Assembly: GCA_963802745.1 (NCBI GenBank) | Contig: CAWDKL010000040.1 | Span: forward strand, 15,096-79,095 | Source: JAJPKK01 sp963802745 | GTDB taxonomy: Bacteria > Pseudomonadota > Alphaproteobacteria > Rhizobiales > Xanthobacteraceae | Direction of reading: 5' to 3' | Length of the DNA stretch: 64,000 nt | Notes under the pieces: model-generated | Database searches by the model: none | The model's input: the letters and a program-made list of their open reading frames with translations, nothing else | Told to the model about the DNA's origin: nothing | Made by a program: the position numbers and the translations under genes | Shown: piece after piece, positions 36,757 through 46,620 of the stretch | Numbering within the stretch: position 1 is the first letter of the stretch | Layout of the letters: every line of letters starts with the position of its first letter

Positions 36757-37251
36757 GATCGACTGTGTTGCCCGGTCCGCCGACGGATCGAGAGCGTCCG
36801 TCAAGCCGTCACCATATAGGCAATTTCGCCGCCGCAATCACCCACTCGTGCCGCTCGCCGGCAAAATCGTCGGCGGGCATGAGCACCACATAAGCACCAG
36901 AGGAGCCACTCCCGGCGCGACGCCGCGGGTAGCGGGAATGGCCTCAGCTCGCGGGCTTTCAAGGGCTACCCCCCTTGCACCCGGCCAGGCGTGGCCTGCC
37001 CCATTGCGCCAGAAAGCATCGCAACGCGGCCCTGGAGGTCAATACCGGCGACCTATTCGCCGGTATTGCCGCGTCCGCGAGGCTTCGATTTGCCGATGAT
37101 TCTTGCCCGTCTCGGAGACAAGCCCATTGTTAACCGACCGGCCACCATGCGCAATCGCGCAAAGCTGCGTCATGGATACAACGCTAACCGCAGCGTCGCC
37201 GGCCGTGCCCCCGCAACGCTTGTCCGCAATCCATCGCAGCGGATTGGAGCG
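36757..37251. other. 495-base gap between ferredoxin and Atm1 genes
   Basis: No gene is supported here on either strand. The one notable structure is a perfect 11-base-pair hairpin, CAATACCGGCG (37040-37050) with CGCCGGTATTG (37058-37068) and a seven-base loop. It may be a transcription or RNA-processing signal downstream of the ferredoxin gene; no T-run follows in either direction. Confidence 0.4.
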
Positions 37252-37572
37252 TCAGGCTTGCCGTTCCGGAGTGCGCACCACAAGACCGTCGAGCGCTTCC
37301 GTCACCTTGATCTGGCACGACAAGCGCGAATTGGCCCGAATGTCGAAGCCGAAATCGAGCATGTCCTCCTCCATCGGAGATGGCGGCCCGGTCTTCTCGC
37401 GCCAAGCTTCATCCACGTAAACATGGCAAGTCGCACACGCGCAAGCGCCGCCGCATTCGGCTTCGATACCCGGCACGCCATGCTTGATCGCCGTCTCCAT
37501 GACGGTCGATCCCGGTACCGCGTTGACAGTGCGGGCTTTACCGGATTTGTCGATGAAGGTGATGCTGACCAT
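37252..37572 (-). CDS. adrenodoxin-type [2Fe-2S] ferredoxin
   Basis: This 106-residue soluble electron carrier shows the cluster-binding pattern C-x5-C-x2-C with a distant fourth Cys: EAECGGACACATCHVYVD and later RLSCQIKV. The C-terminal EALDGLVVRTPE and the acidic EEDMLDF helix are typical of the FdxB/adrenodoxin class, which serves P450s or Fe-S assembly. The ATG at 37572 (MVSITFIDKSGKARTVNA) begins the fold directly. It diverges from the giant coiled-coil gene and precedes the Atm1-type exporter. Confidence 0.92.
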   Translation of the reverse strand: MVSITFIDKSGKARTVNAVPGSTVMETAIKHGVPGIEAECGGACACATCHVYVDEAWREKTGPPSPMEEDMLDFGFDIRANSRLSCQIKVTEALDGLVVRTPERQA

Positions 37573-37950
37573 GCAAGCCGAACTGCCCGAACGGGCCCCC
37601 ATCTGGAACAAAGGTCGAACCCGGACCGCCCGGGCACGCCCCTCATATCCGCTCGCCGCGCGATGCGCCATAGCGGCGCGCTTAGCTTCCTTCCAGGATG
37701 CACATTCGACCGGCGCCACAAAGGGTAAACACGCCGGGCTTGCTCTGCGGCGCGGACGGCCGTACGTACGATGGTCGGATCGGTCGCCATGTTGCCGCAA
37801 TAGGGTTGCGTGTTATCTCTCCACAGCAACTTGACCGGCGCCTGCGGGCACAGCATCGGCGCTATGAGGATTTTCCGCCGCACGACAAAGTGCGGCGCCA
37901 CGATGGCAAAGCGGCGCCAACGTGGCAAAATTGCGCCGAATGTGCGGCCG

Positions 37951-37999
37951 TTAACCATAATTTACGTTAGCGCGTTCAAAAAGGTTAAAAAGATGTTAC
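37951..37999 (+). promoter_or_regulatory. two CtrA-like boxes upstream of the giant coiled-coil gene
   Basis: TTAA-N7-TTAC occurs at 37951-37965 (TTAACCATAATTTAC) and again at 37985-37999 (TTAAAAAGATGTTAC). The CtrA consensus in alphaproteobacteria is TTAA-N7-TTAA(C). Each box has one mismatch at the last base, and the first contains the strong half-site TTAACC. They lie about 170-220 bases before the ATG at 38170, in a 597-base divergent region that otherwise holds no gene. Confidence 0.45.
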
Positions 38000-38169
38000 G
38001 ATTCTCTTTGATCAGGATCGAAAGGCGGTTAACATGGTCGAGGATGGGTGGGTGCGGGGACGGTTTCCACCTTAGACATGTAGGGACGATCACGCATCTG
38101 TGCGTGGGGGGCGGTTTGGCCGGAACTCACGCAGGTCTGAACAGCGTATTTAAGTGAGGCGACCGAACC

Positions 38170-41100
38170 ATGGCGAGCAATTCGAAGCGGAGCAAAGACC
38201 CAACCGAGGTTGCGCTTTCGGCGATCCAGGACGCGCTCAATCTCCGCGACCTCGATGTGCCGTCGACTGGCTCGGCTGCGGTTGCCAAAGGCGCACCGGT
38301 GCTGGGTTCACCCGTCCTAGGCCCGCCAGTCCTGGGCTCGCCAGTCCTTGGCTCGCCGGTGCTGGGCTCGCCGGTGGAACCGACGGGTCCGTCCGTTCGT
38401 CCCGATCAATTCTGGGATACGCGACCTGACGTGTCGGACCGCGACGACCACGGCGCCGTGCAAGCTGCGAACGACGATCGTGAGGCGGTCGGCGAAATCC
38501 TGCGATCGTTGCAACGGCAGCCGGCGCGCACCCCTTTCCTTCTCGCCGGGGTGTTCGCGGTGTTGTGGACCCTTACGGTCGGCGCCCTCGCCTTTGTCTT
38601 CGGCGATCAACTCCGCCTGTTGGCCGACGACACCAACTGGGTGGTGGCCGGCATCACGCTGCTCGGCGCCTTCGGCGCTCCGATCTTGCTGATATTTACG
38701 CTCGCCGCCATGATGGCGCGTCTCAATGAGATGCGCACCATCACCAATGCCATGGCCAAAGCCGCCCTGCGCCTCGACGAGCCGGGGTCGTCGGCGCATA
38801 ATTCCATCGTGACGGTCGGGCGGGCCGTGCGCCGCGAAGTTGCCGCGATGGGTGACGGCATTGAACGCGCGTTGGCGCGGGCCGCCGAGCTACAGGCCCT
38901 CGTCAACAGCGAGGTTGCGGCGCTGGAACGCGCCTACAGCGATAATGAAGTGCGTATCCGCACTATGGTCGATGGTCTTGCCCGTCAGCGCGAAGGTATG
39001 GTCGGAGAGGCCGAGCAAGTCCGTACCGTGCTTGCTGGCGTTCACGTCGATCTCTCCAATGGCATCGACACGCTTAGCGAAGTCCTTACGGAACGCGTCA
39101 ACCATGCCTGGCAACTTATTACCCGCTCTCTCGGGGAGAAGGGGAGTCAGATCACGCATTCGCTTGAGACCGCGGGCGACGCGCTGATCGAACAACTCGG
39201 CGCGCGCGGTGCCGAACTCCTCGATAGATTCGAGCGTACCAGTGATGAGACGAGCCGGGCGGTCGGCTTGGCGAGCGACCGGATTGCATCAAGCTTGAGC
39301 GTGAAGTCCGACTTTCTGAACGACGAGATTTCCAGATTTACCGCGGAACTTGAGCAGTCGATGGTTTCACGCCTCGACGACGTGGTGGATAGCTTCTCGC
39401 GGAAGAGTTCTGCTGTATTGGATACCGTCGAGAATCGCACGCGCGAATTCACGTCGGCATTCTCGGAGCGCTCCGACACGGTTTCGCGAACGTTGATCGA
39501 CATCACGGGACGGTTGTCGGATACGATTTCGTTGCGCGCCGACGAGGTTAACAACACCCTCAAAACCACCGGCAAGTCGATCGTTCGCGATCTCGGCCTG
39601 CATAGCGGTGATGTGGTGTCGAAGCTGGACGAGGCCGGCCAGAAGATCACCGAGACGATCCTGTCGCGCAGCAGCGATGCGGCAGAGAGTTTTGCCAACC
39701 ACGCCGAAACCTTGGCGTCCACGATCGAGTCCCGCAGCGACGTTGTCCGCACTATGCTGGCGGAGCGGCTGCACATCTTCGAGGAGATATTCAAGCGCGA
39801 GGGCCAAGCTCTGGCCGAGCGCACTGCCGGCGATGCGCTGTCGTTGAGCGAAGCGATCGGCCGCCAGGTCACCGATTTCGACAACGTCGTGAAAACGCGC
39901 GGTGGCGAGGTTGCGCAAAATCTGAGCCAGCGGACCGCCGATCTTCAGGCGATGATGAACGAATACATCAACGGCTTCGAAGCGCGGGTTTCGATGAAGA
40001 CGGCTGAAACCGTGACCTCGCTCGACCAGCAGTTCGCGGTCTTTGATGAAATGTTGGAAAGCCGCACCCGAAGCGTCCATGAGCGGCTGCAGAGTCACGC
40101 GGTCGAAGTGGCCGATGCGATGACGAATGGGGGTGACGACATCGTGCGGGCGATCGAGGGCCGGATCGGCGAAATGGCCCATACCATTACGGCGCGCGGC
40201 GATGAATTGACCGGCGCACTCTCGGCAAAAATAAGTCACGCAAATTCGGTGCTGGCCGCGCGCGCAACCGAAGTTGCCGACACGATCGAGGACCGGATCG
40301 GCCGGTTCGAGCAGTTGTTGACCGTCCGCGTCAACACCGCAGCACGCGAACTCGAGGCGCGCGCCAACAACGCAACCGGAGCGTTGGTTGACCGGACCGA
40401 AACCGTCGTGCGCGACCTCGAAGCGCGGGCCGCGACGGTGGCGACCATGCTGGTCAACCATACCGCAGCCGCGACAGATGACTTCGAAACCCGCACGAAC
40501 GCCGCGACGGACGCATTCGCACGCCATGCCGACGCCGCTACCCGCGACGTCGAAGCTCGAGCCACCGCCGCAACCACCGCCTTGCTGGGGCGCGTGACCG
40601 AAGTCACCGAGCATGTCGAAGGGCACACGGCGAGCATAACCGCGGCGCTTCTCGATCGCGTCGCCGAGGTGACCGGAGACGTCGAAGCGCGAACGAAGAC
40701 CGCCGCCGCGGCTCTGGCGAACCGATTGGGCGAGGCGGTGCAGAACGTCGAGTCGCGGACCAACGAGGCCACGACCGCGCTGCTCGGACGCGCTGCGGAG
40801 GTTACCCAAGAGATCGAAATGCGGACCTCGACGGCAGTCGAAGCGCTGTTCGATCGGGCCTCACAAGTCGGCCGTGACATCGAGACGCGGACTGCGGAGG
40901 CCACCGAAACACTGCACGGTCATGCGGTGGGTGTTGCCCAGGAAGTCGAGATGCGCACCGCCGCGGTGGCCGAGGCTTTGTTCGGCCGCGCCGCTGAATT
41001 CGCCCAGGACATCGAGACGCGTACGACGGCCGCGGCCGAGACACTTGTTGGACATGCCGCCGCCGTTCGGCACGATGTCGAAACTCACACCACCGGTGCA

Positions 41101-44100
41101 ACCGAGGCGCTGCTCGGCCACGCGGCGGATATCGCGCGCAACATCGAGACACGCACTACGGGGGCCACCGAGGCCTTGCTGGTCCACGCCGCCGAAATCG
41201 TACAAACGATCGAGACCCGAACCACCACCGCCGCCGATATGCTGCTCGGCCGGGCGACGGGCGCTGCCCGCGACATCGAGACTTCCGCGACGGCGGCGGC
41301 CGCCGCGTTGCGGAGTTGCTCCACCGAATTCACCCATGACATCGAGACGCGGACGACGAGCGTCAGCGATGCGCTGTTCGGGCGGGCCGCGGAAATCACC
41401 GAGGATATCGAGGCGCGAACGACCAGCGTCACCACGATCCTGCTCGATCGGGCGACCCAATTCGTTCAGGATATCGAAGCGCGAACCAACGCCACTACCG
41501 CGGCGCTGCTCGACCGGGCGACCGAAGCGACCCAAAATGTCCAAGTCAGGACTGCCGAAGCCACCGAAGCGCTGCTTGGTCACGCAGACAATATTACGCA
41601 AACGATCAAATCGCGGACGGAGCGCGCAGCCGAGACGTTGTTCGGTCGCGCTTCCGAGATCACGCGCGACATCGAGATGCGGACCACAGGTGCGGCGGAG
41701 GTTCTGTTCGGTCGCGCGACGGAAATAGCCCAGACCATCGAGTTGCGCACCACCGGCGCGGCGGAGGGATTGCTGGGGCGGGCGACCGGGGCGACCGAGG
41801 CATTGCTCGTGCGGATGAATGATGTCGCGCGCGACATCACCGCGCAGACGACGGCCTGCAGCGAGACGCTGCTCAGCCAGGCGTCCGAAGTCACCCACGA
41901 CATCGAGATGCGAACCGTGGGGGCGTCCGAATCGCTGCTTGGTCGTGCCGACGAATTGGCACACGACATCGCATCCCGGATGGCCGCCGCCACGGACATG
42001 CTCGCGGATCGGGCCGAAACCGCCGCCCGCGAGGTCGAAACGCGGACCACGCGTGCAACCGAGTTCCTCGTCGAGCGCATCGGCACGGTGTCGGTCGGGG
42101 CGGCCGAATCGCTGCTGGGCCGTGCCGACGCCCTGGCTCAGGATATTCAATCCCGAATCGTCGATGCGACCGCAACACTTGCCGGCCGCGTCGAAATCGC
42201 GGCCCGCGATGTCGAAACACGGACAACCAACGCAACCCAGTTCCTGGCTGACCGTTTCGCGATTGTCTCTCAAGACCTTGTGACCAATACCTCCGAAGCC
42301 ACGGACGTACTGCTTGGACGCGCCGAGGCGATGGCCCGCGACATCGAAACGCGGATTGTCGGCGCGACCGAATCGCTCGCGGATCGTACCGAAACGGCCG
42401 TTCGCGACATTGAAGCCCGCTCGGCCGGCGCGAGCGCGTTGGTTGCCGACCGCTTGGGCACGGCTTCGCGCGATATCGAAACGCGAACGATGACGGCGGC
42501 CGAATTGATCTCCGGCCGGATGGGCACCGTTGCCCAAGAAGTCCGGACCTCCGCGGAGCAGGCCGCTGCGCATCTTTCGGATCGCATCGGTGCGGTTGCG
42601 AACGAAATCGAGACGCGGGCGGCGAGCGTGAGCGAGTTGCTGGTGAGCCGCGTCGCCGAGGCCACTCAAGGAATCGAGACGCGCACCCACACAGCGGCCG
42701 AATCGGCCGCCGCGCGTATCGAACATTTGACCCAGCACGTGGAAAGCCGCACCAATTCGGTTGCGGAACTCGCGACCACGATGATCGGCCGCGCAGCCCA
42801 CGATATCGAGACGCGGACCATCGCGGCGGTCGAGCACGCCGCCGCGACGGTGGGCAAGGCGACCGAAGCGATCGAGACGCGCAGCCACGCGGCCGCCGAG
42901 TTCTCCGCCGCGCGACTTGCCAGTGCCACGGAACACATGGAGGCACGGACCACCGCGGTCACGGACGCGGCCGCGCTTAAGGTGCAGACCGCCGCGCAGA
43001 ACATCGGCAACCGCACCAGCGAGGCGACCGCTCTGCTGATGGAGCGGACCAGCGGTGTTGCACAGGAAATCGAGTCGCGCACCAAAGCGGCGGCGGATTT
43101 TCTGGCCGACCGCGCCGGGCTGGCGGCGAATGAGATCGAGGGCAAGAGCCGCATAGCGGCGGACCTCCTGCAAACGCGCGCTGCGGCGCTGACCGAGACC
43201 ATCACGATCACGACTTCCGATGCCAGCCGGCAGATCAGTGATCTGACCACGACGACTGTGGCCTCGGTCCATTCCACCGCCTCCGACGTCGAACGCACAC
43301 TGAGTGCGTTGTCGAGCAACACCGGTGCGGTGCTCCAGAAGAACGCCGCCGAAGTACAAATGACGCTGACGGGGATATCCGACGAGGTGGCCCGAAACTT
43401 CGTCGGGAAGGCCGATGAGATCACGCATGCGATGCGTCAAAATTCGACCGAACTGTCGCATCTGCTCGATGAAAAGAGTGGGATCCTTATCCAGGCCATC
43501 GCCTCTAGGGGCGAGGAGTTCTCGGCGGAACTCGAGCGGGCCGCGGAGACGGCAGCCAAGGCGATCGATGTCAAGGCGTTCGGCTTTACGCAATCGATGA
43601 TGGATAATTCGAGCGAATTTTCTCGGATCATCTACGATGCCAGCGCCAGCGCCAGCGGCATCGTCAACCGAACATTGAAAGATGTTCAGGATTCCACCAG
43701 GAACGCCGTCTCACAGGCTACCATCACGGTGGCGCAGACGCTTAAAGACTTGCAGCTGTCGAGCAAGACCGCGATCGAGCAATCAAAGCAGGCGGCGACC
43801 TCCGCGGTGGCGGAGATCCATGAGACTCGCGGGCTGCTGCGCTCCGAAACTACGTCACTGCTGGATCGGCTGCGCGAGGCGAACGGGCTGCTGCGTGAGG
43901 TCCTCGGCGGTACCCAGAACAGTCTCGCCTCGCTCGAGCAGGTGTTGTCGACGCGCGTGGCGGAGTTTGTGGCGACTGTCGGAAATCTGCTTGCGAGTGC
44001 CGATACAACCACCGGCAAGATGGACCATCACATCAGCGAATTCTACGGGATGACATCGAAGGTCCTCGGTGATCTCGGAGGCCTCGCATTGCAGTTTGAT

Positions 44101-45120
44101 CGCCACGGCAAGGAACTTGCCGATGTGGTGAACACGATCGAGAAGAGCAATCTCAACGTGGCGAGCTCGGTCGCCGAACGTAAGCAAGCGATCGAAGGCC
44201 TCGTTTCGATTGTCGATGAACGCACCGAAGAACTCGACGGACGGCTGAAGCGGTTCACCTCGCTGCTCTACCAAGCGCTGCATGCGGCCGAGGATCGGGC
44301 ACGGGATGTGGCGCGCCTGTTGGTGGATGCCACCGCGGAGGGTGCACGCGCCGTCGCGGAACAGCATGCCGCCATCCGTTCGACCACGGAGCAGCAGAGT
44401 GCGCAAACGCTGGAATCGCTGCAGATCGTCTTCGATCAGGTGTCGTCCGAGAGTAAAAAACTGTTCCAAAAAAACTCCAGCGAGGCACATCAGTTGCTGC
44501 AGCAGGCCACCGATCGCTTCACCGACGTCATGCAAGCCATGAAGCAGATGTCACTGGATATGCAGAACGAGCTCGACAAGACGCGCCAGGAGATGCGGCG
44601 CGGCGTTCTCGAACTGCCGGAAGAGGCTGCCGCGAGCACGGCGCAGATGCGCCGGGTGATCGTCGATCAGATGGAAGCGCTCGCCGAGCTCAATCGTATT
44701 GTCGCCAGGCATGGTCGCGCCATGGATACGGTGACGACCGGGTCCGAACCGCCGACGGCCAAGCGAGCCCATCGGGACGAACAGCCCGCGATGACGGCCG
44801 CCCCGGTCGACCGGTCCAGTGGGGGTAATCCTGCTGAAATGCAGGGCGGGGCGTCGCAGCGCGGCCGCGTCGATTCGCCGCCGGTAGTTCCTTTAAGTCA
44901 GGCGTCCACGCGGTCAGTGGGCTCAAACGTCCGGCCTTCAGAGGTGATTTCACGCCCGATCTGCGAGGGCGCGGCCCCGGCGCGTGGCGAGAATAGCGTC
45001 AGCTCCACGCCGGTAAGCTCAGGTGCGGTGTCAAGCGAACGGGTGACCCGCATCGAAGGATCGCAACCTCCGTCCGACGATCAAATCGTTGGATGCGCTG
45101 TCGGCCGGTATCCCTCATGA
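38170..45120 (+). CDS. giant membrane-anchored coiled-coil protein, Growth Pole Ring (GPR)-like
   Basis: The 2316-residue protein has a disordered start with a Pro-Val-Leu-Gly-Ser repeat (residues 42-69), two membrane helices (~123-145 and ~157-183) and then almost uninterrupted amphipathic helix to residue ~2200, ending in a Ser/Pro-rich tail. Residues ~735-1680 are about 43 copies of a 22-residue unit of the type ALLGRA..IA.DIETRTTA, as in apolipoprotein-like repeats. This architecture and size match GPR of Agrobacterium, a >2000-residue protein that forms a ring at the growing pole and is found in Rhizobiales. Homology is inferred from layout, not alignment. It is flanked by a divergent ferredoxin and a dipeptide epimerase. 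Confidence 0.75.
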   Translation: MASNSKRSKDPTEVALSAIQDALNLRDLDVPSTGSAAVAKGAPVLGSPVLGPPVLGSPVLGSPVLGSPVEPTGPSVRPDQFWDTRPDVSDRDDHGAVQAANDDREAVGEILRSLQRQPARTPFLLAGVFAVLWTLTVGALAFVFGDQLRLLADDTNWVVAGITLLGAFGAPILLIFTLAAMMARLNEMRTITNAMAKAALRLDEPGSSAHNSIVTVGRAVRREVAAMGDGIERALARAAELQALVNSEVAALERAYSDNEVRIRTMVDGLARQREGMVGEAEQVRTVLAGVHVDLSNGIDTLSEVLTERVNHAWQLITRSLGEKGSQITHSLETAGDALIEQLGARGAELLDRFERTSDETSRAVGLASDRIASSLSVKSDFLNDEISRFTAELEQSMVSRLDDVVDSFSRKSSAVLDTVENRTREFTSAFSERSDTVSRTLIDITGRLSDTISLRADEVNNTLKTTGKSIVRDLGLHSGDVVSKLDEAGQKITETILSRSSDAAESFANHAETLASTIESRSDVVRTMLAERLHIFEEIFKREGQALAERTAGDALSLSEAIGRQVTDFDNVVKTRGGEVAQNLSQRTADLQAMMNEYINGFEARVSMKTAETVTSLDQQFAVFDEMLESRTRSVHERLQSHAVEVADAMTNGGDDIVRAIEGRIGEMAHTITARGDELTGALSAKISHANSVLAARATEVADTIEDRIGRFEQLLTVRVNTAARELEARANNATGALVDRTETVVRDLEARAATVATMLVNHTAAATDDFETRTNAATDAFARHADAATRDVEARATAATTALLGRVTEVTEHVEGHTASITAALLDRVAEVTGDVEARTKTAAAALANRLGEAVQNVESRTNEATTALLGRAAEVTQEIEMRTSTAVEALFDRASQVGRDIETRTAEATETLHGHAVGVAQEVEMRTAAVAEALFGRAAEFAQDIETRTTAAAETLVGHAAAVRHDVETHTTGATEALLGHAADIARNIETRTTGATEALLVHAAEIVQTIETRTTTAADMLLGRATGAARDIETSATAAAAALRSCSTEFTHDIETRTTSVSDALFGRAAEITEDIEARTTSVTTILLDRATQFVQDIEARTNATTAALLDRATEATQNVQVRTAEATEALLGHADNITQTIKSRTERAAETLFGRASEITRDIEMRTTGAAEVLFGRATEIAQTIELRTTGAAEGLLGRATGATEALLVRMNDVARDITAQTTACSETLLSQASEVTHDIEMRTVGASESLLGRADELAHDIASRMAAATDMLADRAETAAREVETRTTRATEFLVERIGTVSVGAAESLLGRADALAQDIQSRIVDATATLAGRVEIAARDVETRTTNATQFLADRFAIVSQDLVTNTSEATDVLLGRAEAMARDIETRIVGATESLADRTETAVRDIEARSAGASALVADRLGTASRDIETRTMTAAELISGRMGTVAQEVRTSAEQAAAHLSDRIGAVANEIETRAASVSELLVSRVAEATQGIETRTHTAAESAAARIEHLTQHVESRTNSVAELATTMIGRAAHDIETRTIAAVEHAAATVGKATEAIETRSHAAAEFSAARLASATEHMEARTTAVTDAAALKVQTAAQNIGNRTSEATALLMERTSGVAQEIESRTKAAADFLADRAGLAANEIEGKSRIAADLLQTRAAALTETITITTSDASRQISDLTTTTVASVHSTASDVERTLSALSSNTGAVLQKNAAEVQMTLTGISDEVARNFVGKADEITHAMRQNSTELSHLLDEKSGILIQAIASRGEEFSAELERAAETAAKAIDVKAFGFTQSMMDNSSEFSRIIYDASASASGIVNRTLKDVQDSTRNAVSQATITVAQTLKDLQLSSKTAIEQSKQAATSAVAEIHETRGLLRSETTSLLDRLREANGLLREVLGGTQNSLASLEQVLSTRVAEFVATVGNLLASADTTTGKMDHHISEFYGMTSKVLGDLGGLALQFDRHGKELADVVNTIEKSNLNVASSVAERKQAIEGLVSIVDERTEELDGRLKRFTSLLYQALHAAEDRARDVARLLVDATAEGARAVAEQHAAIRSTTEQQSAQTLESLQIVFDQVSSESKKLFQKNSSEAHQLLQQATDRFTDVMQAMKQMSLDMQNELDKTRQEMRRGVLELPEEAAASTAQMRRVIVDQMEALAELNRIVARHGRAMDTVTTGSEPPTAKRAHRDEQPAMTAAPVDRSSGGNPAEMQGGASQRGRVDSPPVVPLSQASTRSVGSNVRPSEVISRPICEGAAPARGENSVSSTPVSSGAVSSERVTRIEGSQPPSDDQIVGCAVGRYPS
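40372..43209 (+). repeat. tandem 66-bp (22-residue) coding repeats
   Basis: About 43 degenerate 66-base units lie head to tail inside the giant coiled-coil gene. Each encodes a helix pair of the pattern ALLGRA, then DIETRT. Half units also occur, such as an 11-residue AAEGLLGRATG and a 15-residue unit near 42100, which suggests growth by unequal exchange in 11- and 22-residue steps. The unit boundaries fade after 43200. Confidence 0.7.
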
Positions 45121-45220
45121 TGCCGTGGCCGGGCGGCGGCCGGTTTGAATAACCTTCCGGAGGTGTGTGGAAGGCCGCCTTGTGTCAGGACGAGGCGGCC
45201 TGAATTCGGGATTGCGTTGG

Positions 45221-46201
45221 ATGGCAAACACGCTCTCGGTATATAGCGAGCGGTGGCCAATCGCCGGTATATTCAGCATCAGCCGTGGCTCGAAAACCGA
45301 AGCCGAAGTCATCGTGGCCGAGCTGACGGACGGTCATTTCGTCGGGCGCGGCGAGTGTACGCCTTATCTGCGCTACGGGGAGACCGTGGCGGGGGTCACG
45401 GCGGCAATCTCCGGATTGGCGGACGACATTCGAAACGGTCTCGACCGTGCGGCGCTCCAACGCGCCCTTCCGGCCGGGGCGGCACGCAATGCGCTCGACT
45501 GCGCCTTTATCGATATCGAGGCCAAACGCGCCAAGCTTCCGGCGCATGAGCTGCTCGGGTTGGCGGCACCGCGCCCGCGCCTGACTGCCTACACGATTTC
45601 GTTCGGTCCGGCCGACCAGATGGCGGCGGCAGCCGCCGCCGCGCGGCGCCCGCTCCTGAAGGTCAAGCTCGGCGGTGACGGCGACGCGGCACGGATCGCC
45701 GCGATTCGCGCGGCCGCGCCGCACGCCGAATTGATCGTCAACGCCAACGAAGGCTGGTGTACGGAAAATCTTGCGGCGAATTTCGCCGCTTGCGCGGCCA
45801 CCGGCGTGACGTTGATCGAGCAGCCGCTGCCGGCGGGGCAAGATGCGGCGCTCGCCGCAATCGCGCGACCGGTGCGGGTCTGTGCGGACGAGAGCGCGCA
45901 TGACCGCACCATGCTCAAGGCTTTGGTCGGCAAGTACGACGCCATCAATATCAAGCTCGACAAGACCGGCGGGCTCACCGAAGCGCTGGCGGTTGCGGCT
46001 GAGGCCCAGGCGCTCGGCTTCGACCTCATGGTCGGCTGCATGGTGGCGACGTCGCTGGCGATGGCGCCAGCGCTGCTGGTCGCCGAGCATGCCGGAGTGA
46101 TCGACCTCGATGGTCCGCTGCTGCTGGCGCGGGATCGCCCCTACGGCCTCCATTACGATGGCAGCATCGTACATCCGGCCACATCGGCGCTATGGGGCTG
46201 A
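45221..46201 (+). CDS. dipeptide (L-Ala-D/L-Glu) epimerase, enolase superfamily
   Basis: This 326-residue cytosolic enzyme has the enolase-superfamily barrel with the epimerase lysines and metal ligands in order: PLLKVKLGGDGD (KxK), IVNANEGW, TLIEQPLP, VCADESAHD and INIKLDKTGGLTEAL, then GCMVATSLAMAPA. AE epimerases convert L-Ala-L/D-Glu during reuse of peptidoglycan peptides. The ATG at 45221 (MANTLSVYSERWPI) starts the capping domain directly. It follows the giant coiled-coil gene by 100 bases on the same strand and could be co-transcribed. Confidence 0.87.
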   Translation: MANTLSVYSERWPIAGIFSISRGSKTEAEVIVAELTDGHFVGRGECTPYLRYGETVAGVTAAISGLADDIRNGLDRAALQRALPAGAARNALDCAFIDIEAKRAKLPAHELLGLAAPRPRLTAYTISFGPADQMAAAAAAARRPLLKVKLGGDGDAARIAAIRAAAPHAELIVNANEGWCTENLAANFAACAATGVTLIEQPLPAGQDAALAAIARPVRVCADESAHDRTMLKALVGKYDAINIKLDKTGGLTEALAVAAEAQALGFDLMVGCMVATSLAMAPALLVAEHAGVIDLDGPLLLARDRPYGLHYDGSIVHPATSALWG

Positions 46202-46311
46202 CCGCGCCGGGCATCGCTTCCGCTGAGAAAAACACGCGGGCAGTCGCCTGTCGGTCAATGAATCGACCGCAGGCCGCGACTTACCAAATATCCCGGCTGA
46301 GCGCCCGCGCA

Positions 46312-46521
46312 CTATTCTAGATCGGTCGCGAGAATAGCCATTTGGAAATTATAGGATCGTTCGTCGTCCTCATCGTCAACGAAGATCACGCCGATAAATT
46401 CATCACCGAGATAGACTTCTGCGGAATCATCTTTTTTCGGCCGCGGCTTCACCTGCAATTTGGTGTTGCCGAACAGGCGTCTTAAGTAACCTTCGACCTT
46501 CCGGACTTCTTGTACATCCAT
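46312..46521 (-). CDS. DUF3126 family protein
   Basis: This is a 69-residue acidic protein (DVQEVRKVEGYLRRLFGN, VKPRPKKDDSAEVYLGDEFIGVIFVDDEDDERSYNF). It matches the alphaproteobacterial DUF3126 family, whose function is unknown and which is often found next to cysE, as here (270 bases downstream of it on the same strand). The ATG at 46521 was chosen because similarity begins there. Confidence 0.85.
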   Translation of the reverse strand: MDVQEVRKVEGYLRRLFGNTKLQVKPRPKKDDSAEVYLGDEFIGVIFVDDEDDERSYNFQMAILATDLE

Positions 46522-46593
46522 GACTTTTCCTCTGCACAGGTTTGTGAGCGCGGTACGATTATAAGAATCGGAAACCGAAGGCAAGAGCCTCTA

Positions 46594-46620
46594 AGCTTCT
46601 ATAGCTTCTATAGCTTCTAT
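46594..46620. repeat. three perfect 9-bp tandem repeats
   Basis: AGCTTCTAT is repeated three times without change (46594-46602, 46603-46611, 46612-46620) between the DUF3126 and cysE genes. Copy number of such a short repeat can vary by slippage. No function is apparent. Confidence 0.85.

Noticed and set aside
36822..36910. Minus-strand peptide ending ERHEWVIAAAKLPIW upstream of the Atm1-type gene
   Set aside because: The open frame is only about 44 codons, lacks a credible start and matches nothing I can name.
40372..43209. Regular 66-bp repeats as a possible CRISPR or satellite array
   Set aside because: There is no repeat-spacer structure. Units vary at third positions and encode conserved 22-residue helices, so selection is on protein.
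40861..43593. A 910-codon open frame antisense to the GPR-like gene
   Set aside because: It mirrors the 66-bp repeats of the sense gene, is Arg/Gly-rich, and has no domain features. High GC keeps antisense frames open.
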